NCBI RefSeq assembly: GCF_900095725.1
Contig: NZ_FMMP01000028.1
Span: 248,001-312,000 of the forward strand
Source: Cellulosilyticum sp. I15G10I2
Lineage (GTDB): Bacteria; Bacillota; Clostridia; Lachnospirales; Cellulosilyticaceae
Direction of reading: 5' to 3'
DNA: 64,000 nucleotides
Shown here one piece after another: positions 18,334 to 28,506 of this stretch (position 1 is the stretch's first letter; each line of letters opens with the position of its first letter). Under the pieces are notes generated by a model. That model did not search any database. It worked only from the letters and a program-made list of their open reading frames with translations, and had not been told where the DNA came from. The translations under genes were made by a program, and so were the position numbers.

Positions 18334-18858
18334 GTGATTAATAATCATGAAGATTTTACGATTAATAAACTCATCATACTTTATCTTTTATCTCAAGTTA
18401 AAATACCACTATCTCTTTCCCAAATGACCCAAATTATATTAGAAAGAGGCTATACTAACTATTTTTCCTTACAGCAGTATTTAAATGAGCTAGAAAAATC
18501 TTATTTTATTATGACTTCTAAACAAAATAATACTTCTTATTTTGAGATAACAGATAAAGGTGTTGAAACTTTGGATTTTTTCTCTTCTAGAATTCCTGAT
18601 TTTATTAGAAAAGAACTAGACCTATTTATAGAGGCCAATTGGAGAAAATTAAGAAGCGAATTAGACATACACGCCGAATATACACCGAATAAATCTAACG
18701 AGTATATTGTAAATTGTAAAGTTACAGAAAATAATTCAAGTCTTATCGAACTTAGTGTAAGTGTTGGTTCAAAGAAACAAGCTATTGAACTGTGTAATAA
18801 ATGGAAAACTAGTGCTTCTACACTTTATAGTGAAATTCTTCAGCTGCTTTCCAAATAA
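18334..18858 (+). CDS. DUF4364 family protein
   Basis: 174 residues starting at GTG (18334), chosen because AGGAGGAG ends 4 bases before it. The sequence shows an N-terminal winged-helix-like region (INKLIILYLLSQVKIPLSLS, then LQQYLNELEKSYFI and FEITDKGVETLDFF), a pattern of DUF4364 proteins found in Clostridia and thought to be transcriptional regulators from that fold. The C-terminal half, about 110-174, is a separate alpha/beta part. Target unknown. Confidence 0.75.
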   Translation: MINNHEDFTINKLIILYLLSQVKIPLSLSQMTQIILERGYTNYFSLQQYLNELEKSYFIMTSKQNNTSYFEITDKGVETLDFFSSRIPDFIRKELDLFIEANWRKLRSELDIHAEYTPNKSNEYIVNCKVTENNSSLIELSVSVGSKKQAIELCNKWKTSASTLYSEILQLLSK

Positions 18859-18860
18859 AA

Positions 18861-18893
18861 AAAGATGTCGCAATGATAACGACATCTTTTTTT
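18861..18893. terminator. Bidirectional terminator
   Basis: Stem AAAGATGTCG / CGACATCTTT with a 9-base loop, A-run before and T-run after. It ends the DUF4364 transcript on the plus strand and the tRNA-Gly/tRNA-Pro transcript on the minus strand. Confidence 0.88.
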
Positions 18894-18940
18894 ATTTGGA
18901 AGACTTATATTCAGATCATCTTACAAATGAATTAAAAAAA

Positions 18941-19015
18941 TCGGGGTGACAGGACTCGAACCTGCGGCCTCCTGAACCCAAATCAGGCGCTCTAGCCAAA
19001 CTGAGCCACACCCCG
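18941..19015 (-). tRNA. tRNA-Pro (anticodon TGG)
   Basis: 75-base cloverleaf: acceptor CGGGGTG pairs with CACCCCG, anticodon loop TTTGGGT gives TGG, T-arm GGTTCGAGTCC. Discriminator A; the 3' CCA is not encoded. Second in a pair with tRNA-Gly. Confidence 0.95.
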
Positions 19016-19021
19016 ATAACA

Positions 19022-19093
19022 AGCGCGAGACGGGACTCGAACCCGCGGCCCTCTCCTTGGCAAGGAGATGCTCTACCACTGAGCCACTCACGC
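19022..19093 (-). tRNA. tRNA-Gly (anticodon GCC)
   Basis: 72-base cloverleaf: acceptor GCGTGAG with CTCGCGC (one U-G), anticodon loop TTGCCAA gives GCC, T-arm GGTTCGAGTCC, discriminator T as usual for tRNA-Gly. No encoded CCA. Seven bases before tRNA-Pro on the same transcript. Confidence 0.95.
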
Positions 19094-19135
19094 ACATCAT
19101 CATCATAAACTAATTTGTTTCTTCCGACGAAAATT

Positions 19136-19164
19136 ATAATATCATATTTTGATTTTTGTGTCAA
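19136..19164 (-). promoter_or_regulatory. Sigma-A promoter of the tRNA-Gly/tRNA-Pro pair
   Basis: TTGACA (19159-19164), 17-base spacer, TATTAT (19136-19141), 43 bases upstream of the tRNA-Gly 5' end. Confidence 0.8.
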
Positions 19165-19214
19165 CATATATTACCCTAAAAATAAAATAATTCTTTAATA
19201 ATAGCTATCTATTA

Positions 19215-19700
19215 CTACCTATAGTCTTTAATTTTTTTTATTTGATCTTCTATTTTTTGCCTCAATTCATCTGCATATTGAAATTTAGGCTTAACCTCCC
19301 CCAGCTGAGTGAGCAGCAATGCATCTATACTGCTTTGCTGCAAAGTTGCTGGATGGTTCATATAATCTCGTATTGCAATCATTTTGCTTATTATTTGAGT
19401 ATCTTCCACAAGCATTGTTTCTGATAGTGTATGTGCCTTAGAAGTTTTGGGAAGATCTGTTATATCTGTAGATTCTGTCTGCGTCAAAAACTCTCCCATT
19501 ATTTTTAAAGTATTATAAACTTCTTCTGATACCTGTAATGTGCTTTCCCCAATAGGTGGTACGTTCATTTCATAACCACCTGCATCCTCTTCATCCGAAG
19601 TCGTATCAAGCATTATTTCTTCTATCTCTTCTATGCCTTCATCTAATATGGATAATTCTAGTTTATCATTTTTTAAACAATATAGATCTCTTTTAATCAT
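19215..19700 (-). CDS. Hypothetical protein, 161 residues
   Basis: No family recognised. The N-terminal third is strongly acidic (EEIEEIMLDTTSDEEDAGG), the rest helical with a charged C-terminus (LRQKIEDQIKKIKDYR). No signal peptide or membrane segment. It follows engB by 35 bases in the same direction with a GGGGGAG ribosome site, so it is likely the last gene of the lon-engB transcript. Confidence 0.6.
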   Translation of the reverse strand: MIKRDLYCLKNDKLELSILDEGIEEIEEIMLDTTSDEEDAGGYEMNVPPIGESTLQVSEEVYNTLKIMGEFLTQTESTDITDLPKTSKAHTLSETMLVEDTQIISKMIAIRDYMNHPATLQQSSIDALLLTQLGEVKPKFQYADELRQKIEDQIKKIKDYR

Positions 19701-19735
19701 ATTCTCCCCCCTATTACCCCCGTAAACCTTTCGTT

Positions 19736-20329
19736 CTATATGTCAGTATTAATACCATTCTCTATAATTTCCCATAATTCATCTTTCCCTTGTTTTGTCT
19801 CTGCCGAAAATCCAATCAATACATCATCAGCTGATAATTCAAGTCCTTTTCTAATGATACTTAAATGTTTTTGAACTTGACTTCTTTTAATTTTATCTAA
19901 CTTGGTCGCTACTACAATAACATTTTGATGATAATGAGAGATCCAATCATACATCATTTTATCATTAGCGCCTACTTCATGCCTTATATCCACTAACAGA
20001 ATAACCTTTTTAAGCTGAATTCTTTCCTGCAAATAACTATCAATTAATTTACCCCATTTTTCTCTTTGTTCTTTAGAAACCTTTGCATAGCCATACCCTG
20101 GTAGGTCAACAAACATTACTGCGTCTTGAATGTTATAAAAATTTATTGTTTGTGTTTTTCCAGGTTGAGAGCTTGTTCTTGCCAGCGCTTTCCTATTTAC
20201 AATGGCGTTAATAAGTGAAGACTTGCCGACATTAGACTTGCCGGCAAAAGCTATTTCAGGTAATTCATGCTCTGGAAATTGACTTTTGTTTCCTGCTGTT
20301 ATAATCATTTCTGACTTAGTTACATTCAT
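19736..20329 (-). CDS. engB: Ribosome biogenesis GTPase EngB/YsxC
   Basis: 197 residues, a minimal TrmE-Era-type GTPase. G1 is GKSNVGKSSL, G3 DLPGYGYA, G4 TKLDK and G5 FSAETKQG, in order. EngB (YsxC) is needed for late assembly of the 50S ribosomal subunit. It lies 15 bases after lon, as in Bacillus lonA-ysxC. Confidence 0.96.
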   Translation of the reverse strand: MNVTKSEMIITAGNKSQFPEHELPEIAFAGKSNVGKSSLINAIVNRKALARTSSQPGKTQTINFYNIQDAVMFVDLPGYGYAKVSKEQREKWGKLIDSYLQERIQLKKVILLVDIRHEVGANDKMMYDWISHYHQNVIVVATKLDKIKRSQVQKHLSIIRKGLELSADDVLIGFSAETKQGKDELWEIIENGINTDI

Positions 20330-20344
20330 TGCTTTTCTCCTTTT

Positions 20345-22654
20345 TTATGCAAATACATATTGCAGTACTTCATCCATGGTTGAGGCATAGATGATGTTAA
20401 GATTTTCTAAAATATTCTCTTCTATCTCTTTAATATTTCTTTCATTTGGCTTTGGTATAATGATATGATTAATATTGGCTCTTTTAGCTGCTATAAGTTT
20501 TTCTTTTAATCCGCCTATAGCCAGAACTCTTCCTCTAATCGTGATCTCCCCTGTCATAGCTATATCTGCTTTTACAGGTTTTTCTGTAAGTGCTGATATA
20601 ATAGCCGTTGCCATAGTAATACCAGCAGACGGGCCATCTTTTGGCACAGCCCCTTCAGGTATATGAATATGTATATCGCAAGTATTATAAAAATCTTCTC
20701 TTATCTGAAGTGTTTTCGCTTTAGACCTGATATAGCTTAGCGCAGCCTTTGCAGATTCCTGCATCACATCTCCCATTTTTCCGGTAAGCTGAAGTTGCCC
20801 TTTACCGGGCATAGTATTTACTTCAATAGATAACGTATCTCCTCCTACAGATGTCCAAGCCAGACCTCTTACAACACCTATTTCAGGTTCTTCATTCTTT
20901 TTTTCATATAAGTAGCGAGGTATTCCTAGATATTCATTTAACTTATTGGGTGTGATACGTATGCTCTTAACGTCTCTTTCAATCATTTCTTTAACGGCTC
21001 TTCTGCAAACCTTTGCTAACATTCTTTCTAAACTTCTAACGCCTGCTTCTTTAGTATAATGTTCTATAATATAGTTTAAGCTCGTCTCATTCATCTTAAG
21101 ATTTTTTGTAGTAAGCTCATGACGTTTAAGCTGCTTTGGCATTAAATGTTTTTTGCTGATATAAAGTTTTTCATTGCCCGTATAGCTATTAATATCTATA
21201 ATTTCCATTCTGTCTAATAAGGGTTTGGGGATACTCGCTAAACTATTAGCTGTAGCTATAAACATACTTTCTGATAAATCAAGAGGTACTTCCAAATAAT
21301 TATCTCTAAAATTACTGTTTTGATTACTATCTAGTACTTCCAGAAGTGCCGCTGCTGGGTCACCTCTAAAATCTCCCATCATTTTATCAACTTCATCTAA
21401 TAAAATAAGGGGATTCATAGATTTTGCCTGCGTAAGACCATAAACGAATCTCCCAGGTATTGCCCCAACATAAGTTCTTCTATGCCCTCTTATTTCTGAT
21501 TCATCTCTTATGCCGCCTAGAGATATCCTTACATAATTTCTTCCTATAGCTTGGGCTATAGATCTTGCTATAGAGGTTTTACCTACCCCTGGCGGCCCCA
21601 CTAAACATAAGATAGGCGTTTCTACTTGGTGAGACATTTTTTTAACCGCCAGGTATTCTAAAACTCTTTCTTTTATTTTAGTAAGTCCATAATGTTCTCT
21701 TTCTAAAATAATATGAGCCTGTTTTAAGTCTATATTTTCGTTCGTTTTGATCCCCCAAGGCAGGTCTAATACTGTATCAATATAAGTTCTGATGGTTCCA
21801 CTTTCTGGTGATGCACTTGATACTTTATTTAGTCTTCTAATTTCTTTTTGCATTTTAAGTCTTACTTCTTCTGGTAAATTTAAAGCTTCAAGTTTTTTTT
21901 CATAGGAGGCAATATCTTCTAAGACACCGTCTTTTTCTCCTAGCTCCTCTTGGATTACTTTAATTTGTTCTCTTAAAAAATATTCTTTTTGAGATTGGTC
22001 TATACTTTTTTTGACCTTTGCATAAATATTTTTTTGTACTGTAAGAATTTGAATTTCAGCATCTAAGATCTTAATCACTTGATACATTCTGTCTTTGATA
22101 TCAAAACACCCCAGAATTTCTTGCTTCTTCTCAACTTCCAGTGTCATATTTGCTATAATAATATCTACTATTTCTACCATATTATTAATACTAAGTATCC
22201 CTTGAACCATTTCTTCTGATATTCTCGCACTCATAGCTGCATACTTTTCAAACAATTCACCTATGGTTCTAAGCATAGCTTCTTGCTCCATATCAGCTGG
22301 CTGTTCCTCTTCTGTCATTACCTCTATACTTGCATACATAAAGGGTTCATTTTCAAGAGAAATAATTTTTGCGCGCTGCTCCCCTTTAACTAAAACTCTG
22401 ACTGCAGATTCTTTAAGATTTGCAACTTGCTTAATATGAACAAGCGTTCCTATTTCATATAAGTCTTCTTGTTCAGGTTCGTCAACACTTGCATCTTTTT
22501 GAGCTACAACCAGCAACATCTCATCTTTTGCCATTGCTTCTTCTATAGCTTTTAATGATTTACTTCTTCCTACATCAAAGTGTATTGCCATCCCTGGAAA
22601 TACTGTAATACCCCTTAAGGCAAGCATAGGTACATGCTTTATTTGTTTATTCAT
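20345..22654 (-). CDS. lon: ATP-dependent protease Lon (LonA type)
   Basis: 769 residues from the ATG at 22654, chosen because GAGGGTGG precedes it and the protein then begins MNKQIKHVPMLALRGITVFP like other Lon proteins; the open frame runs 33 codons further upstream without a site. Order: N-terminal substrate domain, AAA+ module with Walker A GPPGVGKTS and Walker B LILLDEVDK, and serine protease domain with the catalytic Ser in PKDGPSAGIT and Lys in the following GGLKEKLIAAK segment. It forms a cytosolic hexamer that degrades damaged and regulatory proteins. It lies 31 bases after lonB. Confidence 0.95.
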   Translation of the reverse strand: MNKQIKHVPMLALRGITVFPGMAIHFDVGRSKSLKAIEEAMAKDEMLLVVAQKDASVDEPEQEDLYEIGTLVHIKQVANLKESAVRVLVKGEQRAKIISLENEPFMYASIEVMTEEEQPADMEQEAMLRTIGELFEKYAAMSARISEEMVQGILSINNMVEIVDIIIANMTLEVEKKQEILGCFDIKDRMYQVIKILDAEIQILTVQKNIYAKVKKSIDQSQKEYFLREQIKVIQEELGEKDGVLEDIASYEKKLEALNLPEEVRLKMQKEIRRLNKVSSASPESGTIRTYIDTVLDLPWGIKTNENIDLKQAHIILEREHYGLTKIKERVLEYLAVKKMSHQVETPILCLVGPPGVGKTSIARSIAQAIGRNYVRISLGGIRDESEIRGHRRTYVGAIPGRFVYGLTQAKSMNPLILLDEVDKMMGDFRGDPAAALLEVLDSNQNSNFRDNYLEVPLDLSESMFIATANSLASIPKPLLDRMEIIDINSYTGNEKLYISKKHLMPKQLKRHELTTKNLKMNETSLNYIIEHYTKEAGVRSLERMLAKVCRRAVKEMIERDVKSIRITPNKLNEYLGIPRYLYEKKNEEPEIGVVRGLAWTSVGGDTLSIEVNTMPGKGQLQLTGKMGDVMQESAKAALSYIRSKAKTLQIREDFYNTCDIHIHIPEGAVPKDGPSAGITMATAIISALTEKPVKADIAMTGEITIRGRVLAIGGLKEKLIAAKRANINHIIIPKPNERNIKEIEENILENLNIIYASTMDEVLQYVFA

Positions 22655-22685
22655 ACTACCACCCTCTTTATTTGTGTCGCTTTTA

Positions 22686-24329
22686 TTATGCGTGTAATAT
22701 TGCGTTTGCTCGATCTCGTATATCTTCTTCAAATACATGCTTAATAACTTCATCTATGGTTTCTACAGGTATAATTTCTATGCCTGTATTTAAAAGCAAG
22801 TCTTGCATATTATCTTTAGGAATAATTACCTTTTTAACACCGGCTTTCTTTGCGGCTAAAACTTTTTCATAAACTCCCCCTACAGGATAAACAAGGCCTT
22901 GAATAGATATTTCTCCAGTCATTGCTATCTCACCTGATACTTTCTTATCAAATAAGGCTGAATATAATGCACAAAAAATAGCTATGCCTGCTGAAGGCCC
23001 ATCTATAGGGATGCCTGAAGTGAAATTAACATGCATTAAATAGTTATTTACATCAACATTATATCTCATTTTTAGAATGGTGAGTACATTTTCTATAGAA
23101 CTTGATGCCATACTTTTTCTTTTAATCGTACTATGCTTCATATGAAGATCTTCTTGTTCTATAATACCTGTAATCTTAATTTCACCGTTCTCTTTATGAG
23201 TAGGCCTAGCAACAGCTTCTATATCAAGTACCATCCCTTGTCCGTGTCCTGATACTGCTAGTCCATTTATTTTACCTATATGATACCCTTTATTGATTTT
23301 TTTATCAATCCTCGGAGCATATTTACCTGTTTGTATGACCCATTCTACATCTTTTTCTTCTATATTTTCTCTTTTTTCTAACCGAACCAGACTATGTGCT
23401 GTTTGCAGCATATTAATTGCATCACGGCCGTTCGTACAATATTTAGCAATGAGGTCTCTCGCATCCTTTACAATATCAATCTTTTGCTTATTTAATACAT
23501 TTTCTACAATGCAAATAATATGTTCATAAGATAAGTCTTTAAAAAATATCTCTACACATCTTGATCTTAATGCAATTGGGATATCTTCTGGACTTCTTGT
23601 TGTTGCTCCTATAAGTCTGAAGTCTGCTGGGAGCCCATTTTTAAATACATCATGAATATGCCTTGGAATATTCTCATCTCCGGCTACATAATAAGAACTT
23701 TCTAGAAAAACTTTTCTGTCTTCTAGAACTTTTAAAAGTTTATTCATTTGAACAGAATGAAGTTCTCCTATCTCATCAATAAATAATACACCTCCATGAG
23801 CTTTTGTTACAGCTCCTGGCTTAGGCTGAGGAACACCTGCCGGTCCATAAGCACCAGCACCCTGATAAATGGGGTCATGCACAGATCCTATAAGAGGGTC
23901 TGCAATACTTCTTTCATCAAACCTAAGTGTTGTTGCATCTATTTCTATAAATTTAGCATCATTCTTAAATGGTGATCCTTCTGAGAGCTTCGCTATATTA
24001 AGCGCTATTCTAGCTGCTGCAGTTTTTCCAATACCAGGACTGCCATATATAAGAATATGTTGTGGGTTAGGCCCACATAAAGCTGTCTTTAAGGCCTTAA
24101 GTCCATCCTCTTGTCCAATAATATCTCGTTCTTCTTTTGGCCTCATTTTTTCTGATAAAGGCTCTGTAAGTGAAATATTTCTAAGCGCATTCATTTTTTC
24201 ATACTGGATAGTAGCATCCTTGTGTATATTCGCCTTTGAACTTGTTTGATTTTTAAGCTGTAATAAAAAATAGATTCCAATTACAAAGGAAAAAAATAAT
24301 TGAACCCCTAATAAAAACCCTTGCAACAT
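22686..24329 (-). CDS. lonB: ATP-dependent protease LonB
   Basis: 547 residues, matching Bacillus LonB (about 550). It lacks the long N-terminal domain of Lon; instead residues 3-25 are a hydrophobic membrane anchor. AAA+ motifs: Walker A YGSPGIGKTA, Walker B GVLFIDEIGE; protease domain with catalytic Ser in PIDGPSAGIA and Lys in GGVYEKVLAAK. In Bacillus LonB is made in the forespore under sigma-F; whether the same holds here cannot be told. Located between clpX and lon, the Bacillus order. Confidence 0.93.
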   Translation of the reverse strand: MLQGFLLGVQLFFSFVIGIYFLLQLKNQTSSKANIHKDATIQYEKMNALRNISLTEPLSEKMRPKEERDIIGQEDGLKALKTALCGPNPQHILIYGSPGIGKTAAARIALNIAKLSEGSPFKNDAKFIEIDATTLRFDERSIADPLIGSVHDPIYQGAGAYGPAGVPQPKPGAVTKAHGGVLFIDEIGELHSVQMNKLLKVLEDRKVFLESSYYVAGDENIPRHIHDVFKNGLPADFRLIGATTRSPEDIPIALRSRCVEIFFKDLSYEHIICIVENVLNKQKIDIVKDARDLIAKYCTNGRDAINMLQTAHSLVRLEKRENIEEKDVEWVIQTGKYAPRIDKKINKGYHIGKINGLAVSGHGQGMVLDIEAVARPTHKENGEIKITGIIEQEDLHMKHSTIKRKSMASSSIENVLTILKMRYNVDVNNYLMHVNFTSGIPIDGPSAGIAIFCALYSALFDKKVSGEIAMTGEISIQGLVYPVGGVYEKVLAAKKAGVKKVIIPKDNMQDLLLNTGIEIIPVETIDEVIKHVFEEDIRDRANAILHA

Positions 24330-24433
24330 AAAGTATCCTCCTGTTAGTTATTCATATACTTTTCAAGTATTGCCAAGAGTATTAAAAAGGATACTTCTTA
24401 ATAGTTTTTTATCTTATTTTTTTAAAATCAGCA

Positions 24434-24465
24434 TATAAAAGAGCTGTTAGTATAAACTAACAGCT
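24434..24465 (-). terminator. Terminator after clpX
   Basis: Perfect 10-bp stem (AGCTGTTAGT, ATAA loop on plus, ACTAACAGCT) with CTCTTTTAT following on the minus strand. The clpX stop codon abuts the stem. It separates tig-clpP-clpX from lonB-lon-engB. Confidence 0.8.
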
Positions 24466-25754
24466 TATGCTGATTCATTATCAGTCTTTTTATTTTTACC
24501 TTTTGTTTTTACATTATCGCTATAGGCAATAGAAGGATTCTTACCGTCTTTAATAACACCTTGATTAATAATAACCTTCTCAATCTGATCAGCCATTGAA
24601 GGCGTTTCATACATAATGTCCCGGAGAGCAGTTTCTAAAATGGCACGTAGCCCTCTAGCACCCGTCTGTCTCTCAATAGCAAGATCTGCAACAGCTAGAA
24701 GTGCCTCTTTATCAAATTCTAAGTTAACATTATCGAGTTCAAATAACTGCTTATATTGTTTAGTAAGCGCATTTTTAGGTTCAGTAAGAATTTGTACGAG
24801 CGCGTCTTTATCTAAATTATTAAGAGAAACAATGGCCGGAACCCTTCCAACAAACTCTGGTATCAAACCAAATTTTATTAGATCTTGAGGTTCGATATGT
24901 TTAAGGAGCTCTCCTACATTTTTTTCTTTTTTACTTACAGAAGCTGATCCAAATCCAATAGTCTTTTTGCCCAGTCTGTTTTCAATAATTTTATCAATCC
25001 CATCAAAGGCTCCTCCGCAAATAAATAAGATATTTGTGGTATCAATCTGAATAAACTCCTGATGTGGATGTTTTCTTCCGCCTTGTGGTGGTACTGACGC
25101 TACTGTGCCTTCTAATATCTTAAGTAGTGCCTGCTGTACACCTTCTCCGCTTACATCTCTTGTAATAGATGGATTTTCTGATTTTCTAGAAATTTTATCT
25201 ATTTCATCAATATAAACAATACCTATTTGTGCCTTATCTACATCATAGTTGGCAGCCTGAATAAGTTTAAGCAGGATGTTTTCTACATCTTCACCTACAT
25301 AGCCAGCTTCAGTTAAAGACGTTGCATCAGCAATTGCAAAAGGTACATTAAGCATTTTTGCAAGAGTTTGTGCAAGTAATGTTTTTCCTGAGCCTGTAGG
25401 CCCTAAAAGCAAAATATTACTTTTTTGAACTTCTGCATCCCCTTTTTTTCCAGGTGCTTTATGAATACGTTTATAATGATTATAAACTGCAACAGCTAAT
25501 GCTCTTTTAGCATCCTCCTGCCCTATAACGTACTCATCTAAGTGTGCTTTAATTTCCTTAGGCTTTGGCATGTCTACAGCTTCGTCTTCTTCATAAGCCC
25601 CTTCTAATTCTTCTTCAATAATTTCTGAACACAATTCTATACACTCATCACAAATATACACATTAGGCCCTGCAATAAGACGCTTGACTTGTTCTTGTGT
25701 TTTGCCGCAAAAAGAGCAGCGTAGTTGTTTTGTATCATCAAATTTTGTAGGCAT
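24465..25754 (-). CDS. clpX: ATP-dependent Clp protease ATP-binding subunit ClpX
   Basis: 429 residues. N-terminal zinc-binding domain with four Cys (CSFCGK ... CDEC, residues about 11-40), AAA+ module with Walker [13 protein letters not shown] and Walker B VYIDEIDK, the pore loops GYVGEDV and [10 protein letters not shown], and the IGF loop (KKTIGFG) that docks on ClpP. It unfolds tagged proteins for ClpP. Gene order tig-clpP-clpX; clpP stop is 17 bases upstream. Confidence 0.97.
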   Translation of the reverse strand: MPTKFDDTKQLRCSFCGKTQEQVKRLIAGPNVYICDECIELCSEIIEEELEGAYEEDEAVDMPKPKEIKAHLDEYVIGQEDAKRALAVAVYNHYKRIHKAPGKKGDAEVQKSNILLLGPTGSGKTLLAQTLAKMLNVPFAIADATSLTEAGYVGEDVENILLKLIQAANYDVDKAQIGIVYIDEIDKISRKSENPSITRDVSGEGVQQALLKILEGTVASVPPQGGRKHPHQEFIQIDTTNILFICGGAFDGIDKIIENRLGKKTIGFGSASVSKKEKNVGELLKHIEPQDLIKFGLIPEFVGRVPAIVSLNNLDKDALVQILTEPKNALTKQYKQLFELDNVNLEFDKEALLAVADLAIERQTGARGLRAILETALRDIMYETPSMADQIEKVIINQGVIKDGKNPSIAYSDNVKTKGKNKKTDNESA

Positions 25755-25771
25755 TGCACACCTCTCTTTTA

Positions 25772-26353
25772 TTATTGTGGTTCTATGACTTTATCTATTA
25801 TGCCATATTCCTTAGCTTCTAATGCCGTCATAAAGTAATCTCTTTCCACATCTTGTTTTATTTTTTCTAGAGGTTTCCCCGTATTTTCCGCAAGCATGCG
25901 ATTCATTCTATCTTTGATTCTAAGAATATGTTCTGCTTGGATTTGAATATCTGTGGCTTGACCTTTAGCACCACCTAAAGGCTGATGGATCATAATTTCT
26001 GCATTTGGAAGCGCAAAACGCTTACCTTTTGCTCCTCCTGCAAGCAAAAAGGCACCCATACTTGCCGCCATACCCATACAAATCGTTGAAACAGCTGGCT
26101 TAATATGATGCATTGTATCATATATCGCCATACCATCTGTGATAGATCCACCTGGACTATTAATATAGAGCATAATATCTTTATCAGGATCTTCAGCCGC
26201 CAAAAACAAAAGCTGTGCAACGATAAGGTTAGCTGTAATATGATTAACCTCATCTCCTAATATAATAATACGATCTTTTAATAAACGGGAATAAATATCA
26301 TATGATCTTTCTCCCCTATTGGTTTGTTCAACAACAACTGGAACTAAACTCAT
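25772..26353 (-). CDS. clpP: ATP-dependent Clp protease proteolytic subunit ClpP
   Basis: 193 residues. Catalytic triad visible: Ser in [10 protein letters not shown], His in [10 protein letters not shown] and Asp in VERDYFM. Further ClpP features are [10 protein letters not shown] near the N-terminus and [19 protein letters not shown]. It forms the 14-subunit chamber that works with ClpX. GGAGGCG lies before the ATG; it follows tig by 29 bases. Confidence 0.97.
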   Translation of the reverse strand: MSLVPVVVEQTNRGERSYDIYSRLLKDRIIILGDEVNHITANLIVAQLLFLAAEDPDKDIMLYINSPGGSITDGMAIYDTMHHIKPAVSTICMGMAASMGAFLLAGGAKGKRFALPNAEIMIHQPLGGAKGQATDIQIQAEHILRIKDRMNRMLAENTGKPLEKIKQDVERDYFMTALEAKEYGIIDKVIEPQ

Positions 26354-26382
26354 TTTAGTCGCCTCCTCACATCTTCTTATAC

Positions 26383-27681
26383 TTAAATTTCTACTACTTG
26401 AGCCGAATCAGTTATAAGTTTAGCTGCTTTCTGAACTTTAACATCAGCTGATAAAGTTTCTTTCTCGTATTCAGCAAATGATTTTTTAAGTTCTTCATAA
26501 GTCATCTGGTATTGCGCTGCAATAGCCTTTAACTCTTCATCTAGCTCTTCATCAGATACTGTAATATTTTCTGTCTCAGCAACTTTTTCTAATAATAAAC
26601 GTGTACTTATTTGATTTTCGGCATCTTTTTTGAAATTTTCTCTAAAGCTATCCATTGTCTGACCTGTAAACTGTAAGTATTGCTCGATTTGCAGTCCTTG
26701 TGATTGCATACGCTGTGCAAATGATTTAATATTTCTATCTACTTGTTCTTCAATCATAGCTTCTGGAACTTCTATCGTTGCATTTTTCACTGCTGCTTCT
26801 ATAGCTTTTTGTTCAGTTTGTGAAGCTTTATTTGCTTCTTTTTGCTTTAACAGTTTTGCCTTAATGTCTTCTTTGTATTCAGCTAAAGTATCAAATTCTG
26901 AAATATCTGACGCAAAGTCATCATTAATTTCTGGTAATTCTTTTACAGTAATGCTTTTAATAGTTACTTTAAACATTGCAGCTTTTCCAGCTAATTCTTT
27001 TGAGTGATACTCTTCTGGGAAAGTTACATTGATGTCTGCTTCTTCTCCAATTGATTTTCCGATTAATTGTTCTTCGAAGGTATCAATAAATGATTTTGAA
27101 CCAATAACAAGCGTATAATCTTCGGCTTTTCCACCTTCAAATGGTACACCGTCTACAAAGCCTTCAAAATCAATAATAACTTTATCACCATCTTCTACCG
27201 CTCTGTCTGAAACTGTAATTTCACGTGCATTTTTTTCTGCCTCTGCAGTAATTTGCTTATCAATTTCTTCATCTGCTACTGCTAATTGCTCTACCTCAAC
27301 CTGTAATCCTTTATAGTCACCTAAAACTACTTCTGGCTTAATTGTAATAATCGCTGTATATTTCATAGCTTCTTTTGTCATTTCGACAACTTCCAGCTCA
27401 TTAGGTCTGATACGCGCTGCAATTTCAACTTTGTTTTCTTCAATAGCATCCCATAATGTTTCATCTATAACAATATCTGCTGCCTTATTAAAGAACACTT
27501 CTATCCCGTACATTTTTTCCACCATTGGGCGAGGCACTTTCCCTTTTCTAAAACCTGGTACATTAAAGTCTTTTTTCATCGCTTGATAAGCTTTATCTAT
27601 CGCTTTAGATATTTGTTCTCCACTTACTTCTACTGTAAGTTTTACCTGACTTCTTTCCATCTTTTCCATTTGTGTATTCAT
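26383..27681 (-). CDS. tig: Trigger factor (ribosome-associated chaperone)
   Basis: 432 residues from the ATG at 27681, chosen because AAGGAGG lies 8 bases before it; the open frame extends 17 codons further without support. N-terminal ribosome-binding domain with the signature [21 protein letters not shown]-type PPIase domain (about 150-245, with [19 protein letters not shown]), and a helical C-terminal chaperone domain. It protects nascent chains at the exit tunnel. First gene of tig-clpP-clpX. Confidence 0.97.
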   Translation of the reverse strand: MNTQMEKMERSQVKLTVEVSGEQISKAIDKAYQAMKKDFNVPGFRKGKVPRPMVEKMYGIEVFFNKAADIVIDETLWDAIEENKVEIAARIRPNELEVVEMTKEAMKYTAIITIKPEVVLGDYKGLQVEVEQLAVADEEIDKQITAEAEKNAREITVSDRAVEDGDKVIIDFEGFVDGVPFEGGKAEDYTLVIGSKSFIDTFEEQLIGKSIGEEADINVTFPEEYHSKELAGKAAMFKVTIKSITVKELPEINDDFASDISEFDTLAEYKEDIKAKLLKQKEANKASQTEQKAIEAAVKNATIEVPEAMIEEQVDRNIKSFAQRMQSQGLQIEQYLQFTGQTMDSFRENFKKDAENQISTRLLLEKVAETENITVSDEELDEELKAIAAQYQMTYEELKKSFAEYEKETLSADVKVQKAAKLITDSAQVVEI

Positions 27682-27762
27682 TATTTTATCCTCCTTAAGG
27701 TTTTTAGTCCATTTTAAGTAATGCCAACGCATAAATATAGCATTTTAAACTAACATTCAATT

Positions 27763-27768
27763 ATTATA
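27763..27768 (-). promoter_or_regulatory. Probable -10 box upstream of tig
   Basis: TATAAT on the minus strand, about 80 bases before the tig ATG. The matching -35 (TGGATT at 17 bases) is weak, so the promoter call is tentative. Confidence 0.4.
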
Positions 27769-27951
27769 TCATATGTCATTTATAAAATCCATATTTAATT
27801 GTATACTATTTCTATAGACAAATATAGTATTTATTTACATCTTATTATATTCCAAGTATTACATATAGTATTCACTATAGGGTTTGTTTTATAATAAATG
27901 TATGTAATAGTTTTGTAACATGTTATTTTAATACAGGAAGGATTTATTGCT

Positions 27952-28395
27952 ATGGATAAATTTTCTAGCGAGTGTATATCCCTTGTAAGTTTCGACAAAA
28001 TATATAGCCAAAATATACGTCCCAAACTTGAGGAAATAGATATTTTTTTAAAATCGAATACCATACCTTATGCGGCAAGTGATGTTGCTAAGTTATTATC
28101 TGTAGAAACAGACGATCTCTTAGATGCCATGAGCAGCTTAGAAATTTCAACTATTGATAAAATAAGCTTTTTTAGTTTATTATTTAGTTTGCCAAGCTAT
28201 ATTTGCAAACTGATTAAACGCCAATGGCAGTATGGTGCCGAAAAGGTTTATGATCCACAAATGATTTCTCATATCTACCAACTCAATATACATAAAGTAA
28301 AAAGTGCATTTGATGAATTAAATGTTCAGTACATAAATGATAATGAATTATCCCTAGTATTTGAAAGAATATATACGACTATCTTTACCATGTAA
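27952..28395 (+). CDS. Hypothetical protein, 147 residues
   Basis: No family recognised. It has no signal peptide; one moderately hydrophobic stretch (ISFFSLLFSLPSYICKLI, about 83-100) is more likely a buried helix than a membrane span. Two winged-helix-like pieces may be present (IPYAASDVAKLLSVETDDLL and QMISHIYQLNIHKVKSAFDE), which hints at DNA or protein binding but is not proof. GGAAGGA precedes the ATG. It is divergent from tig and ends before a long hairpin. Confidence 0.6.
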   Translation: MDKFSSECISLVSFDKIYSQNIRPKLEEIDIFLKSNTIPYAASDVAKLLSVETDDLLDAMSSLEISTIDKISFFSLLFSLPSYICKLIKRQWQYGAEKVYDPQMISHIYQLNIHKVKSAFDELNVQYINDNELSLVFERIYTTIFTM

Positions 28396-28435
28396 AGTAT
28401 TACTACATATTTTTACTTATACGCGTTTGTTTTGC

Positions 28436-28488
28436 AAGCAGTAAAGGAACACAATAAACCTTTTAGGCATTGTGTTCCTTTACTGCTT
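28436..28488. terminator. Long perfect hairpin between convergent genes
   Basis: Two perfect 20-base arms (28436-28455 and 28469-28488) around a 13-base loop with a small inner CC/GG pairing. It lies between the unknown plus-strand gene and the DJ-1 gene, where a bidirectional terminator is expected, but neither side has a T-run. Confidence 0.5.
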
Positions 28489-28506
28489 CGTATTAAGCAG
28501 CCTTAA

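Noticed and set aside
18916-19167. Two minus-strand open frames over tRNA-Pro and tRNA-Gly
   Set aside because: They translate the tRNA genes themselves.
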